Origin: Acidimicrobiales bacterium
GTDB taxonomy: Bacteria > Actinomycetota > Acidimicrobiia > Acidimicrobiales > SZUA-35
Assembly: GCA_020628305.1 (NCBI GenBank)
Contig: JAHDFH010000010.1
Coordinates: 10,362 to 49,187 of the forward strand
Direction: 5' to 3'
Length of the DNA: 38,826 bases
The notes beneath the pieces are model-generated. The model worked only from the letters and a program-made list of their open reading frames with translations. It ran no database searches and was not told the origin of the DNA. Positions 8,410 to 17,810 of this stretch are shown one piece after another; positions within the stretch are counted from its first letter, which is position 1; each line of letters opens with the position of its first letter. A program made the translations under genes and the position numbers.

Positions 8410-11400
8410 TTAAGCACGTTCTAGATCGGCAACCAGACTCTTAAGCAATTCGTAGGTCTTGCTCGCCACGTCAGAGCCCCTTATTGCCAGCTGAACATGC
8501 TGTCGCTCAGATTCCCTGGCATTTGACATAACTGACCCTTTGTAGAGTCTGCTAATTCTTAGTTGTTGTGACACCTTTAAATCGATCTCTGGGATAGTAA
8601 CAAACCAGTCAGGACCCCCAAAGCCCGACCCCTTCTTATGGGTCATTTCCTTAATACCAAGACGATCGGCTAGAACACGAATCTTTGCCAACATAATCAG
8701 AGCTTCAGCCGACGAATCAGGTTCACCATACTGGTCAAGCCATGCGTTTCTGAGATCATCGACATCAGCAGTGGATTTAGCGTCGGCCAAGTCACGGTAA
8801 GCAGCGATCCGAGCCCTCTCATCTGCAATGTATGCTTTATCAAGATAGGCATCAAGAGGCAGATCAATTTTTATCGGCTCCGGGGTTGAAATATCTTCAC
8901 CCTTAAGCTGCGCAACAGCCTCGGTAACCATCTGACAGTAGAGGTCATAGCCCACAGCTGAGATATGACCAGACTGCCCTGTACCGAGAAGGTTGCCGGC
9001 GCCTCGGATCTCTAGGTCACGCATTGCGATCTTGAAGCCCGAGCCAAGTTCAGTAGATTCACCAATAGTTTTGAGTCTCTCGTATGCATCAGCGCTCAGA
9101 GATGCATCTGGCCTGTTGAACAGATAGGCGTAAGCTCGCTTAGTTGATCTGCCGACTCTGCCTCGCAGCTGATGCAACTGTCCAAGACCCAATAGCTCTG
9201 CTCTATCAACTACAAGAGTATTCACACTGGGCATGTCGATGCCAGACTCAATAATTGTGGTGCAAACCAGAACATCGTATTTATAGTCCCAAAAATCCAC
9301 TACGATCTCTTCGAGAATCGCTTCGTCCATTTGCCCATGAGCAACTGCTATTCGGGCCTCAGGAACTAAATTGCGAAGATCTTGAGCTACTTTTTCAATA
9401 CTGGCTACCCTGTTGTGCACAAAGAACACTTGACCTTCTCGTAACAGCTCACGCCTGATCGCTTCAGCAACCGGCCGCTCGTCGTACTCGCCGACATAGG
9501 TCAGAATAGGTTGACGCTCTGCCGGCGGGGTGTTCAACAATGATAAGTCTCGTATTCCTGTCAGGCTCATTTCCAAAGTTCTTGGAATTGGTGTCGCCGA
9601 TAGCGTGAGGACGTCGACCCCCGTCTGAAACTCTTTGATTTTCTCTTTATGTGAGACCCCAAATCTTTGCTCTTCGTCAACGACTAGTAGTCCAAGTGAA
9701 GCGAAGGTTACATCCTGCGACAGTAGCCGATGAGTACCGACGAGAACATCGACTTCCCCACTCTTTACTCCATTCAGGATCTGCTTGTTCTGAGCGGCAG
9801 TGTTGAAGCGTGAAACCACCTCAACACGCACAGGATACTGGGAGAAGCGATCGCTGAAAGTTTGGAAGTGTTGTTGGGCAAGTAACGTTGTTGGCACAAG
9901 AATCGCTACCTGTTTCTGGTCTTGAACAGCCTTAAACACGGCACGTAAAGCAACCTCAGTCTTCCCAAACCCAACATCACCAACCACCAGGCGATCCATT
10001 GGCTGTACGGCTTCCATGTCAGACTTGATGGCTTCGACAGCTTTCTGCTGGTCAGGGGTCAACTCAAAAGGAAAAGCATCTTCAATCTCTTTTTGCCATG
10101 GAGTATCTGGCGAGTAAGCAAACCCGCTAGCCGTAACGCGCTTCTGATAAAGAACTACCAATTCCTGGGCAATCTTCGATACTTCAGAGGCCACTCTCGC
10201 TTTGGCTTTGGCAAACTCTGCTCCGCCAAGCTTGTTTAGCTTGGGAGTGTCCCCCGTTGTGAAGCGCCGAATCGAATCAATCTGGTCTGTTGGCAGGTAC
10301 AGCTTGTCATCACCCCGGTACTCGATAAGGAGGTAATCACTTTCGACACCTCCGATCGCCCTGGTTACCATCCCAGCGTAACGGCCCACTCCATGCTGAT
10401 GGTGAACTACTAAATCACCCTTGCTTAAACCATCGAAATGTTCTTTTGATTGCGTTCTGCTAACTCGTTTCGGCCGAACGCTCCGACGGCCAGAAAGATC
10501 ACTGTCGCTCAAGATCGCAAGGTTGGCGGCGGAGAAAAATAGCCCTTTGCCAATTGAGCCTTGAGCAACCGCATTCGCAGCTTCGACGTCTCGCAACTCT
10601 TCTACTAAGTCGACATCGATCCCCCAGCCAGAAAGCGTTTGTGCCATACGCTTGGCAGATGTTGCGCCAGCACAGGAGACAACGAGTTGATTTTTATCAG
10701 CTACCCTACGTTGTAAATGCTGTACAAGCTTCTCTCCAGGGGGTTCCCAACTAAGTTCTGCCAGTTTCGCTGTATCAGGACCCTGTGCTACAGAGGCAAC
10801 GTTAATTACTCGAGCTTTGCAATTGGCTAACATCCGCTCGAAACCAACATGCTGAGTTGGGAACGACTCACGTTTATCGTCTTCACCAAGCCACGTTGTG
10901 GCTAAGCTCTTAGCCAAGTCAGCTTCTTCTTCACGGACATCTCGGGCACGGTCTCGGCAACGTCCCGGTTCCACCAGGACTACGAGAGAATCATCGCCAA
11001 ACGCATCAGCGATAAGCTCTTCAGACTCCACGAGCCAGGGCAACCATGACTCCATACCATCGAACAGCTCTTCATCAGCTAGTCGGGTCCATTGCTCAAC
11101 TCCCCACGGCTCCGTGGCTTTTAGTTGTGCGGCTCGCTGTACCAATGAAGCATTCGGCCTCATTTCGCGACAAGGGAAAATGGCTACATCCTCTAGATCA
11201 TTCTCTGATCTCTGAGATGAGATAGAAAAACTTGCGAGCCTTTCGACCGAATCTCCCCATAGGTCCAGGCGAACTGGACTGTCGAAGGTCGATGGGTAGA
11301 TATCAACAATCGAACCTCGAACAGCGAACTCACCCTTAGATTCAACCTTGGGTTCTCTGCGATAACCAAATTCGACAAGTTGAGAAATGAGTTCTGGCTG

Positions 11401-11835
11401 GTCAATCGAACCTTGGTTGACTATTCTGATAGGGACTAGTTCTGAGTTGTTAGCTTGCCGTTGTATGGCAGCCTTGATAGAAGTTACACAAATAAGCTCT
11501 TCGCCAGCCGCAATACGGTAGAGAATCTCAAGGCGTTTGCCCATCGTGGCAACCGTTGGGCTCATCCGCTCAAATGGGAGGGTCTCCCAATCTGGAAGAT
11601 ACTCCACTTGACCAGGTAAAAACAGGCTCTCTAGTTGTGCAGCTAGTTCACTAGCTTGTCTGGCGGTAGGTGTCACAACCAGAACAGGACTTCGGTCGAC
11701 TTCACCTACGGTTGCTGAAACTACGAAAGGCCAGGCAGCTTCGCTCGCCGCCAGAGCCGAGGACTTTCTGCCCACTAAACTTTGTATTGCCGGATCTGAA
11801 GCCAGCGCCGCGACAAATTTGGCAGGTCTTAGCAT
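8410..11835 (-). CDS. mfd: Transcription-repair coupling factor
   Basis: 1141 aa; HHQHGVGRYAGM, VGDVGFGKTEVALRA, LVPTTLLAQQHF, DEEQRFGV, LSATPIPRTLEMSLTGIRDLS, LRGRVGRS. Confidence 0.97.
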   Translation of the reverse strand: MLRPAKFVAALASDPAIQSLVGRKSSALAASEAAWPFVVSATVGEVDRSPVLVVTPTARQASELAAQLESLFLPGQVEYLPDWETLPFERMSPTVATMGKRLEILYRIAAGEELICVTSIKAAIQRQANNSELVPIRIVNQGSIDQPELISQLVEFGYRREPKVESKGEFAVRGSIVDIYPSTFDSPVRLDLWGDSVERLASFSISSQRSENDLEDVAIFPCREMRPNASLVQRAAQLKATEPWGVEQWTRLADEELFDGMESWLPWLVESEELIADAFGDDSLVVLVEPGRCRDRARDVREEEADLAKSLATTWLGEDDKRESFPTQHVGFERMLANCKARVINVASVAQGPDTAKLAELSWEPPGEKLVQHLQRRVADKNQLVVSCAGATSAKRMAQTLSGWGIDVDLVEELRDVEAANAVAQGSIGKGLFFSAANLAILSDSDLSGRRSVRPKRVSRTQSKEHFDGLSKGDLVVHHQHGVGRYAGMVTRAIGGVESDYLLIEYRGDDKLYLPTDQIDSIRRFTTGDTPKLNKLGGAEFAKAKARVASEVSKIAQELVVLYQKRVTASGFAYSPDTPWQKEIEDAFPFELTPDQQKAVEAIKSDMEAVQPMDRLVVGDVGFGKTEVALRAVFKAVQDQKQVAILVPTTLLAQQHFQTFSDRFSQYPVRVEVVSRFNTAAQNKQILNGVKSGEVDVLVGTHRLLSQDVTFASLGLLVVDEEQRFGVSHKEKIKEFQTGVDVLTLSATPIPRTLEMSLTGIRDLSLLNTPPAERQPILTYVGEYDERPVAEAIRRELLREGQVFFVHNRVASIEKVAQDLRNLVPEARIAVAHGQMDEAILEEIVVDFWDYKYDVLVCTTIIESGIDMPSVNTLVVDRAELLGLGQLHQLRGRVGRSTKRAYAYLFNRPDASLSADAYERLKTIGESTELGSGFKIAMRDLEIRGAGNLLGTGQSGHISAVGYDLYCQMVTEAVAQLKGEDISTPEPIKIDLPLDAYLDKAYIADERARIAAYRDLADAKSTADVDDLRNAWLDQYGEPDSSAEALIMLAKIRVLADRLGIKEMTHKKGSGFGGPDWFVTIPEIDLKVSQQLRISRLYKGSVMSNARESERQHVQLAIRGSDVASKTYELLKSLVADLERA

Positions 11836-11841
11836 GCCAAC

Positions 11842-12486
11842 CTACTTTCGAGAATTCGTTTGCTGCATGGCTTGTTCAAAACCCTGAGTTGCAATCAGCT
11901 CTATTGCAGAGACCGCTTCAACCAAGCCGACTTGAAGATCTCTCTTCTCTTTACTCCCCGGCTTAGACAAAACATACTTAGATACCGCTCCTGGGTGCTC
12001 TGGTCTGTCAATGCCAACTCGGACTCTCAGAAACTCTGGAGACTTCAGATGCTGGTTTATCGATTTGAGACCGTTGTGGCCAGCAAAGCCCCCTCCGAGT
12101 TTAATTCTCACCGCTCCTACCGGAAGATCGAGCTCATCGTGGATGATCACAATTTTGAATGGATCAGTAATTCCGAACCAACGTGCTAGCTCGCCAACTG
12201 CAATGCCAGACTCGTTCATATAGGTTGTCGGAACTGCCAATGCAATTTTTGTTTGACCTATAGCTATTCCAGCGGTGACGGCCTTAGCTTTTGCCTTGCC
12301 CAAAGTAACGTTATTGGCTTCACAGATAGCACGAACAACATCAGCTCCGATATTGTGACGCGTGCCATCGTACTTACTACCGGGATTTCCCAGCCCCACC
12401 ACTAAATAGTCAGCAGAAGATGCCTTCGGCGATTTCTTGTTAGAGAACTTCGCTTTAATCGAAGCCACGACCTTGTTAAGATTCAC
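11842..12486 (-). CDS. pth: Peptidyl-tRNA hydrolase
   Basis: VVGLGNPGSKYDGTRHNIGADVV, PTTYMNESG, IIHDELDLPVGAVRIKLGGGFAGHNGLKSI. ORF is open from 12627, but the upstream part overlaps rplY in another frame; GTG at 12486 (VNLNKVVASIKAKF) is a plausible start that overlaps the rplY stop. Confidence 0.93.
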   Translation of the reverse strand: MNLNKVVASIKAKFSNKKSPKASSADYLVVGLGNPGSKYDGTRHNIGADVVRAICEANNVTLGKAKAKAVTAGIAIGQTKIALAVPTTYMNESGIAVGELARWFGITDPFKIVIIHDELDLPVGAVRIKLGGGFAGHNGLKSINQHLKSPEFLRVRVGIDRPEHPGAVSKYVLSKPGSKEKRDLQVGLVEAVSAIELIATQGFEQAMQQTNSRK

Positions 12487-13162
12487 CTTCACCGGCGTCT
12501 GAGGCTTCACCATCTTCAGCTGGCGATCCTGCTGAAGCTTCAGCTGCTTCGTCGCCGTCCTCAGCTGGCTTAGCTTCTTCAGCTGCTCGAGGCATGTATG
12601 AAGCTGCCACTGAGATTTCGTCTTCAATCAGAGAAGTAACACCCTCTGGAAGATTCAGATCAGCAACGCTCAAAGAACGCTCCAAAGTCATAATAGAAAT
12701 ATCTGCAAGGATCTCATTTGGAACAGCTGCTGGGAGTGCTTCGATCTCGAGCTCAAATAGATTCTGTTCAATCAAACCACCGTTGTTTGTAACACCAGAC
12801 TCATCGCCAGTTAGGTGAACAGGAACCTTCACGTTCACTGTTTGTGTCGGATCGATGCGCAAGAAGTCCGCATGCGTTACTACTCGCTTGATCTCATCTC
12901 GCTGAACTGTTCGAACAATAACTGTCTCAGAAACGTCACCATCTAGTTCTAGCTCGAGCACTGTATTCATGCCGCGAGGCCCTTTAAGAGCATCACGCAA
13001 ATCGGTGTAAGCAACTGAAACCGGTACTGGATCCTTGTCTAGGCCATAGAGGACACCTGGTAGTTGACCCGCTGCTCGTAGCCTGCGAGACTCACCAGAT
13101 CCAATTTTTCGTGTAGTTGAACCTTTTACGGTCATTCTTTGTGGAGCTTGAGTTGCAGCCAT
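12476..13162 (-). CDS. rplY: 50S ribosomal protein L25/general stress protein Ctc
   Basis: GSGESRRLRAAGQLPGVLYG, VTHADFLRID, TVNVKVPVHLTG; acidic C-terminal tail. Confidence 0.95.
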   Translation of the reverse strand: MAATQAPQRMTVKGSTTRKIGSGESRRLRAAGQLPGVLYGLDKDPVPVSVAYTDLRDALKGPRGMNTVLELELDGDVSETVIVRTVQRDEIKRVVTHADFLRIDPTQTVNVKVPVHLTGDESGVTNNGGLIEQNLFELEIEALPAAVPNEILADISIMTLERSLSVADLNLPEGVTSLIEDEISVAASYMPRAAEEAKPAEDGDEAAEASAGSPAEDGEASDAGEGES

Positions 13163-13274
13163 TGTTACATCCTTCGAAACGTTGCAGTTCAGAGGTTAAC
13201 TAAATCCGAACCGACCTCTAATGATAGCTGGCATTTGCCGCCTAACACACCTCAGATCTGACAAAACCAGGGGT

Positions 13275-14255
13275 TTAGCTCTGATTCATGCCATCAAAAA
13301 TATGACTAACCGAAGTGTCTTCAAACACTGCTCTAATAGCGTTTGCAAGCACATCTGCGATCGTCAGTACCTCAAGTTTGTCAAAAATCTTTTCCGATGG
13401 CAGGGGTAACGTGTCGGTGATGATGACTTTTTCAAACTCGGAGTTCTTCAGACGATCAACCGCTGGACCGGAGAACAAACCGTGGGTCGCTGCTCCAATA
13501 ACTGATGAAGCCCCTTTACTCATCAGCAGGTCAGCACCTTGGCAGATTGTTCCAGCAGTGTCGATCATGTCATCAATCATGACGCAACGTTTGCCTTTGA
13601 CTTTACCCACGATTGTCTTAGCCTCTGTTGCGTTTTTCTTACCCTTGACTCGGCGTTTGTGAATAATTGCGAGCGAGGCATCCAGCTGTTGGGCATAACG
13701 TTCTGCAACCTTCACACGCCCAGCATCTGGGGATACCACAACTAGGTCTTCCTTGTATTCTCTGAGCCGTTCTACCAGAATTGGCATGGCAGTCAAATGG
13801 TCGACAGGTCCATCAAAGAAACCTTGGATCTGGCCAGTGTGCAAATCAACAGACACTAGACGGGTTGCGCCTGCAACTTTGAACATATCAGCTAGCAATC
13901 GAGCTGTGATGGGTTCCCGGCCTTCAGATTTGCGGTCTTGGCGACAGTAGCCATAGAACGGCGCAACAGCGGTGATTCTCTTTGCAGAGGCCCGCCTTGC
14001 CGCATCCACCATAATAAGGTGTTCCATTATCGCATCGTTTACGCTTCGCCCATCTAACTCGCCGTGGGCTTGCACGATAAAGACATCTGAGCCACGAACT
14101 GATTCAGAGAACTGACAGTGAGTTTCTCCGCTCAAGAACTGACTAACCTTAGCTTCAGTAACTTCAATGCCTAGACTGTCGGCAATTTTCTGGGTCAGAT
14201 GCTCACTTTGACGTCCGGAAAAGAGATGAAGCTTCTTAGTTGTTACGACTTTCAT
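13275..14255 (-). CDS. prs: Ribose-phosphate pyrophosphokinase
   Basis: LFSGRQSEHLTQKIADSLG, PFYGYCRQDRK, VSVDLHTGQIQGFFDGPVDHL, VVVSPDAGRVKVAERYA, MIDDMIDTAGTI. Confidence 0.97.
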   Translation of the reverse strand: MKVVTTKKLHLFSGRQSEHLTQKIADSLGIEVTEAKVSQFLSGETHCQFSESVRGSDVFIVQAHGELDGRSVNDAIMEHLIMVDAARRASAKRITAVAPFYGYCRQDRKSEGREPITARLLADMFKVAGATRLVSVDLHTGQIQGFFDGPVDHLTAMPILVERLREYKEDLVVVSPDAGRVKVAERYAQQLDASLAIIHKRRVKGKKNATEAKTIVGKVKGKRCVMIDDMIDTAGTICQGADLLMSKGASSVIGAATHGLFSGPAVDRLKNSEFEKVIITDTLPLPSEKIFDKLEVLTIADVLANAIRAVFEDTSVSHIFDGMNQS

Positions 14256-14303
14256 AGGTGTTCCAGTCAGTTATGAGGTTGTGCTGACTTAATAGTACCT
14301 GAT

Positions 14304-15347
14304 TCAGACCCGTGAGCCGCTTTGCAATATCGAATATGGTTGCGCTCTACTTCCTTCAGTAAACACAGAAGCCTCTGCAGAGACAAACTCTAAGACCGCA
14401 TCTTGTTCAACCGAGCAATCCACCAACTTTACATTAGGCCCAATCTGACAGTCAGCTGCTATGGCTGTTGAGCCTCGCAGGTAAGTATTAGGGTGAATAA
14501 CCGTTCCCGGGGCGATGGCAACAGTTACATCAATGTAGGTAGCATTTGGATCAACGATATGCACACCATTTTCCATGTGCGCCCTATTGATAACTTGCCT
14601 TTTTCTGTGAGCCGCTTGAGCCAGTTTGGCCAAATCAGTCACTGGAGAAATTTCTTCAGCGAATGTCTCAACAGTATCGCAGCAAACCTTGTTGCCAGTA
14701 GCTGCCACTGTCGGTACAAGGTCAGAGAACTGAACAGCAACGCTTAACGGAGTACTTCTACGAGCACATGGTCCGAGAATGTCGGCGGAGATAGCAAAAA
14801 CATTGTGCGAAATTTCGACCTGGTCAAGTTCATCAAGCATGCCAAGAGACTCGCCTAGATCTTGATCAACAATTTCAGCAACGCCACCTTTTTCATTGTG
14901 AAGCACAATCCCAGGGAGGCCCTCAATCGAATCTTTTGAACCAAAAAAGCAGAGCCCTGCATTTGAGCTTTCTTTGAATGTAAATAGCGAGGCAAAATAC
15001 TCGGCCGTTAGGAAAGGTTGAGCAGCAGACACCAAAACCAAGTCCGTCGCAAACTTATCAGAGTCTAAGAATGCCAAACAATCAGCTAGCGGGACTCCTC
15101 GAAAGTCACTGTCAATATCTAAAAAATTCAATCCAGCTTTGAATTCATAATCAGCCACCGCTCCTTGAGCTATGTTAATTCGATCTGTTGAGCCAAGCAC
15201 AAGAATTTGTTCCACGTTCGCTGCAATCAGGGCTTCGATCAAATGAACAAGCAGCGGCAGGCCAGCAACCACTCTAGAGACTGGGTGTTGGATGGTTTGC
15301 GAGGGTTCCGACAGAGAAACAATGGCTGCTCTTGATCTTGTAGTCAT
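14304..15347 (-). CDS. GlmU-like (degenerate N-acetylglucosamine-1-phosphate uridyltransferase homologue), truncated, probably inactive
   Basis: AGLPLLVHLIEAL, VAEIVDQD, RRQ-type hinge AQAAHRKRQVINRAHMENGVHIVDPNATYIDVTVAIAPGTVIHPNTYLRG and GPNVKLVDCSVEQ match GlmU. Position next to prs matches glmU-prs synteny. ORF is open to ATG 15371; ATG 15347 (MTTRSRAAIV) is the likelier start. Confidence 0.75.
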   Translation of the reverse strand: MTTRSRAAIVSLSEPSQTIQHPVSRVVAGLPLLVHLIEALIAANVEQILVLGSTDRINIAQGAVADYEFKAGLNFLDIDSDFRGVPLADCLAFLDSDKFATDLVLVSAAQPFLTAEYFASLFTFKESSNAGLCFFGSKDSIEGLPGIVLHNEKGGVAEIVDQDLGESLGMLDELDQVEISHNVFAISADILGPCARRSTPLSVAVQFSDLVPTVAATGNKVCCDTVETFAEEISPVTDLAKLAQAAHRKRQVINRAHMENGVHIVDPNATYIDVTVAIAPGTVIHPNTYLRGSTAIAADCQIGPNVKLVDCSVEQDAVLEFVSAEASVFTEGSRAQPYSILQSGSRV

Positions 15348-15397
15348 TACACTCCTTTCGGTCAGACGCATCCCAACTTAAATCTCAGCTCAGAACT

Positions 15398-16885
15398 ATG
15401 CTGAAGAGGGTGAGCGCAGCTGAGGACAAAACCGCTAACACCCCAGGAGCCAACGGCCATCCAAAGATCCACTCAGGCCCTGTGAGATGGATGCATTGGC
15501 TGAACTTTCCTCTAATTGCGCTGATGGTATGGAGCGGCCTACGAATCTACTGGGCTGATCGCCAGGGTCTTTACAGCTTGGGAATCGGCGACAAGGACTT
15601 CGAACTATTTCCCATGTGGTTTGACGATGCCTTCAATTTAAGGCAGCGCCTGGCTAGAGGCATGGCCTACCATTTCACCTTCGGTTGGTTCCTCGTTCTA
15701 AATGGGGCACTGTTTCTGATATACACTGCACGGAGTGGCCACTGGCGAGAGATTTTCCCGGCCAAAGGTGCTCTCAAAAACGCTCTTCAGGTGGTGGCCC
15801 ACGACCTTAAGCTTTCCAAGAAGCCCCTTCCTGAACAGAGCAAGTACAACGCAGCCCAACAATTTGCATACACCGGGATTCTGGTGATCACCACCATCAC
15901 CGTCTTGACTGGTTTCGCTATTTACAAACCGACTCAGCTCAGTTGGCTGACCTCGATATTTGGCGGATACGAAGCCGCAAGATGGATTCATTTCACCACA
16001 ACAATAATGATCGCTGGATTCTTCGCAATTCACATTGCCCAGGTCATCAAACAAGGCTTGCCAGGATTTCTGGCAATGGTGACCGGCTTCTATCGAGGCA
16101 AAGACGAAGACCATGTAAATTATGATGCTGTTACCCAGACGGCATCTACAGCGGACATAAAAGGCAGAGAGAGAAGAAACCTTATTGTTGGTGCCGCCGG
16201 GACATTGGCGACTCTCGGCACATTAAAATGGCTCGGCGAATCAATTCGGACGGGAGATCGAATTCCAGCGGTCCTAAGGAGCGGCCATCGCTTCAACGAA
16301 GCCATTTGGAAAAGGCTTCATCGCGATTCGGCCAAGGCACCGGAGTTCTCTTTCGAAGAAAGCTCCATGATGCGCGTCAATGGACGCCACGGACTGCGCA
16401 CAGATGTGCCAAATGATTGGGCTGTTGAAGTATTCGGACCAGATGGCCAGTTAATCAAGACCGTCTCTTTGGACCAGATAAAAAGCCTCCCAAAGGTCGA
16501 ACATACTGTCGAACACAAGTGTGTAGAAGGCTGGAGCCATGTCGTTACTTGGGGCGGCACCACCTTTGCTGACTTTGTTAAATGGCTAGTACCTGAGATT
16601 GAGGAGCTTCCGCAATATGTCAATCTCGAGTGCCCTACTGAGCCTGATGACGATCACTACTACGTCAGTCTCGATATCGAATCAATGATGCATCCGCAGA
16701 CGCTCTTAAGCTATGAGATGCAACGAGCTGATCTCCTCCCAGAGCACGGCGCTCCACTGCGCCTTACCACTCCCCTAAAGTACGGCATCAAACAGATAAA
16801 GCGAATCGGCTCGATAAGTTTTTCTAACGAGCGTGGGAGAGACTATTGGGAAGAGCGAGGCTACGATTGGTACTCTCACCTATAG
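15398..16885 (+). CDS. Fusion of di-heme cytochrome b561-type membrane domain with molybdopterin-dependent oxidoreductase (sulfite oxidase/MsrP fold)
   Basis: N-terminal TM region with heme-ligand-like His (RWMHW, MAYHFTFGW, RWIHFTTTIMIAGFFAIHIAQ). C-terminal NDWAVEVFGPDGQLIKTVSLDQIKSLPKVEHTVEHKCVEGWSHVVTWGGTTFADF...LRLTTPLKYGIKQIKRI is typical of the oxidoreductase Mo-binding domain. Confidence 0.85.
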   Translation: MLKRVSAAEDKTANTPGANGHPKIHSGPVRWMHWLNFPLIALMVWSGLRIYWADRQGLYSLGIGDKDFELFPMWFDDAFNLRQRLARGMAYHFTFGWFLVLNGALFLIYTARSGHWREIFPAKGALKNALQVVAHDLKLSKKPLPEQSKYNAAQQFAYTGILVITTITVLTGFAIYKPTQLSWLTSIFGGYEAARWIHFTTTIMIAGFFAIHIAQVIKQGLPGFLAMVTGFYRGKDEDHVNYDAVTQTASTADIKGRERRNLIVGAAGTLATLGTLKWLGESIRTGDRIPAVLRSGHRFNEAIWKRLHRDSAKAPEFSFEESSMMRVNGRHGLRTDVPNDWAVEVFGPDGQLIKTVSLDQIKSLPKVEHTVEHKCVEGWSHVVTWGGTTFADFVKWLVPEIEELPQYVNLECPTEPDDDHYYVSLDIESMMHPQTLLSYEMQRADLLPEHGAPLRLTTPLKYGIKQIKRIGSISFSNERGRDYWEERGYDWYSHL

Positions 16886-16897
16886 CTAGGCGGTAAT

Positions 16898-17602
16898 GTG
16901 GATACGATTCTGGCTCCGGCCAAGCTCACCCTGTCTCTTAAAATTACTGGTGTCAGACCTGACGGTTTTCACCTTCTAGCTGCTGAGATGGTCACGGTCG
17001 ACCTGTGTGACGAACTAACCATCAGTCCAGGCCCAAGAGTAGTTGATCTTGTTGGGCCTCACGCAAACGTAGTAGATCCCAAGAGTAACTCTATCCTCGA
17101 CGCCCTGGAGCTTGTAAATGCCACGCGCAGCGTGCGCCTCACAAAAAACATCCCGGCTCAAGCTGGGCTTGGTGGAGGGTCCGCAGATGCCGCAGCGATC
17201 TTGCGTTGGGCTGGATTTAAAGATTTACGAACCGCAGCAAAGCTTGGGGCAGATGTCCCCTTCTGTGTTGTTGGGGGACAAGCTAATGTAACGGGAATCG
17301 GTGAAATTGTTGATCCTGTGGAGCTGACACCTGCGAACTTTACGCTCTATTGCCCAAACATTGCTTGTTCAACTCCTGCGGTGTACCAGCATTGGGACAA
17401 ACTCGGAGGACCCAGCGGACAGAACGGCAACGATCTTGAGCCTGCAGTCCTAGACCTGTTTCCAGAGATGCAACAGGCCAAAGAATACCTAGGGAATCTA
17501 ACTGGACTTTCCCCAAGGTTGGCTGGCAGTGGCTCTACATGGTTCGTCGAAGGACACCATGAACAGGCAGACCTGATACTTTGCAGTAGCGTGAAGCTTT
17601 AG
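16898..17602 (+). CDS. ispE: 4-diphosphocytidyl-2-C-methyl-D-erythritol kinase, short form
   Basis: GHMP kinase motifs: APAKLTLSLKITGVRPDGFHLL, IPAQAGLGGGSADAAAILR, RLAGSGSTWFV. GTG start. Confidence 0.88.
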   Translation: MDTILAPAKLTLSLKITGVRPDGFHLLAAEMVTVDLCDELTISPGPRVVDLVGPHANVVDPKSNSILDALELVNATRSVRLTKNIPAQAGLGGGSADAAAILRWAGFKDLRTAAKLGADVPFCVVGGQANVTGIGEIVDPVELTPANFTLYCPNIACSTPAVYQHWDKLGGPSGQNGNDLEPAVLDLFPEMQQAKEYLGNLTGLSPRLAGSGSTWFVEGHHEQADLILCSSVKL

Positions 17603-17611
17603 TATCTGAAT

Positions 17612-17710
17612 TTACTTTTTGTTTCTACGCTGCACACGGGTGCGCTTAAGAAGCTTGCGGTGTTTCTTTTTGCGCATTCGTTTACGACGTTTTTTAATAA
17701 GCGATCCCAT
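17612..17710 (-). CDS. bS22-like small ribosomal protein (AURKAIP1/COX24 domain)
   Basis: Manual translation of the minus strand: [32 protein letters not shown], 32 aa; closely resembles actinobacterial bS22 ([29 protein letters not shown]...). Confidence 0.92.
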   Translation of the reverse strand: MGSLIKKRRKRMRKKKHRKLLKRTRVQRRNKK

Positions 17711-17810
17711 GACTTTGCAAAGACTAGCCGAGCATTCAAGTTTTCCACCTAATTCATTCAATTATTTGAACCTTTCATGCGGCAGATCCGTTAGAGTATT
17801 GGGGACACCT

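Noticed and set aside
13163-13274. Intrinsic terminator or L25 leader structure between prs and rplY
   Set aside because: AGAGGT...ACCTCT pairing is weak with a large loop and no T-tract.
15698-16114. 138-aa ORF on the minus strand inside the cytochrome b/Mo fusion gene
   Set aside because: Antisense to a well-supported CDS; no recognisable domain; composition looks like the shadow of the sense frame.
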